6,825 nucleotides of DNA from Phycisphaerales bacterium UBA1910 (GTDB lineage: Bacteria > Planctomycetota > Phycisphaerae > Phycisphaerales > UBA1924). Position 1 is the first letter of the stretch; every line of letters begins with the position of its first letter. This document shows positions 6,221-6,825 of this stretch, piece after piece. Below the pieces are notes generated by a model. It was not told the origin of the DNA. It was given only the letters and a program-made list of their open reading frames with translations, and did not search any database. The position numbers and the translations under genes are program-made. The stretch spans positions 1 to 6,825 of the forward strand of contig DDGE01000070.1 in assembly GCA_002337545.1 (NCBI GenBank), written 5' to 3'.

Positions 6221-6226
6221 ATCATA
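6221..6226 (-). promoter_or_regulatory. Candidate -10 box for the 82-aa gene (TATGAT)
   Basis: On the minus strand TATGAT (5/6 match to TATAAT) ends five bases before the GTG at 6215. It lies inside the 24-bp spacer shared with tag. A start of transcription six or seven bases downstream would fall at the start codon, implying a leaderless message. Any -35 contact would have to lie in the first codons of tag, where no good match is visible. Confidence 0.25.
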
Positions 6227-6239
6227 CGCGAGATTCACC

Positions 6240-6809
6240 ATGACAGACGATACAAAGTGCCGATGCGAATGGGCGCGATCCGAGATCGAACGCGAATACC
6301 ACGACACGGAATGGGGCGTCCCCAACCGCGACGAGCACCATGTGTTCGAGATGCTCACCCTTGAGGGGGCCCAGGCGGGTCTGAGCTGGGAGACGATCCT
6401 CAAGAAACGCGATGGGTATCGTCGTTTGTTCAAGAACTTCGACCCCCACAAGGTCGCACGCTTCAACGACAAGGACTTTGAGCGCCTGATGCAGGACGCA
6501 TCGATCGTCCGCAATCGCCTCAAGATCGAATCCACGATCAACAACGCGCGTGCGACGCTCGAGCTCTACGAATCGGGCACGACTCTCTCCGAGCTCGTCT
6601 GGTCGTTCGTGGACAACACCCCCGTCGTCAACGCGTACACCTCGCTCAAGGACCTCCCCGCCCAGACGGACATCTCCAAGGACCTGAGCAAAGTGCTCAA
6701 GAAACGCGGGTTCCGATTCGTCGGCCCAACCACCATGTACGCGATGATGCAGGCCATCGGGATGGTCAACGATCACACGACGCGTTGTTTCCGTTACGAT
6801 CAGGTCTAA
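6240..6809 (+). CDS. tag: DNA-3-methyladenine glycosylase I
   Basis: Base-excision repair enzyme that removes 3-methyladenine from alkylated DNA. The 189 residues align end to end with E. coli Tag (187). The zinc site Cys4, His17, His175 and Cys179 corresponds to C9 (CEW), H21 (EYHDTEWG), H179 and C183 (NDHTTRC). The base-pocket residues Glu38, Trp46 and Tyr16 correspond to E42 and W50 in LEGAQAGLSW and to Y20. KKRGFRFVGPTTMY (693-style loop in the C-terminal third, about residues 154-167) and MQAIGMVNDH are also family hallmarks. All key residues are present, so it should be active. The ATG at 6240 is needed to keep C9. There is only a weak purine stretch upstream and no clear Shine-Dalgarno. 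The gene diverges from the 82-aa gene across 24 bp; there is no visible ada-type operator. Confidence 0.96.
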   Translation: MTDDTKCRCEWARSEIEREYHDTEWGVPNRDEHHVFEMLTLEGAQAGLSWETILKKRDGYRRLFKNFDPHKVARFNDKDFERLMQDASIVRNRLKIESTINNARATLELYESGTTLSELVWSFVDNTPVVNAYTSLKDLPAQTDISKDLSKVLKKRGFRFVGPTTMYAMMQAIGMVNDHTTRCFRYDQV

Positions 6810-6825
6810 CACCGGTGGCACAGGC

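Noticed and set aside
6810..6817. CACCGGTG palindrome after tag as terminator stem
   Set aside because: Eight bases without loop or T-run, and the window ends before more can be seen.

Overview
The window is compact, GC-rich bacterial DNA with seven protein-coding genes. No RNA gene, mobile element or CRISPR array was seen. The best guess for the source is a planctomycete, perhaps of the Phycisphaerae. The reasons are a lysine/arginine-rich histone H1-like protein, a membrane polyferredoxin fused to tetratricopeptide repeats, a type II (plant/actinobacterial-type) DAHP synthase, frequent lack of Shine-Dalgarno sequences, and a small protein of a type I loosely associate with that phylum. This is inference from gene content; no marker gene is present.

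Layout: (1) 1-476, minus strand: N-terminal 158 codons of a histone H1-like protein built of 30 pentapeptide units ending in Lys; its 3' end lies outside the window. (2) 477-731: a 255-bp gap without a convincing gene, holding four perfect short stem-loops. (3) 732-3434, minus: a ~900-residue CcoG/NosR-like membrane iron-sulfur protein with a long C-terminal repeat domain predicted to be periplasmic. (4) 3473-4879, plus: type II DAHP synthase with all metal and PEP ligands intact. (5) 4876-5460, minus: HIT-family nucleotide hydrolase/phosphorylase. (6) 5520-5984, plus: two-CBS-domain protein. (7) 5967-6215, minus: 82-residue unrecognised protein. (8) 6240-6809, plus: DNA-3-methyladenine glycosylase I (Tag).

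From the polyferredoxin gene onward every gene is on the opposite strand from its neighbours, so there is no operon here. Both convergent pairs overlap at their stop codons (4 and 18 bp), and the divergent pairs are separated by only 38, 59 and 24 bp. The genes do not form one pathway: aromatic amino-acid entry, nucleotide clean-up, ligand sensing, DNA repair, membrane electron transfer and chromatin-like DNA packaging are side by side. I see no defence, mobile or otherwise clearly new multi-gene system. The points most worth following are the periodic proline pattern in the histone-like array, the structured gap upstream of it, the polyferredoxin-repeat fusion with an incomplete second cluster motif, a 12-bp palindrome between two divergent genes, and the small unknown protein.
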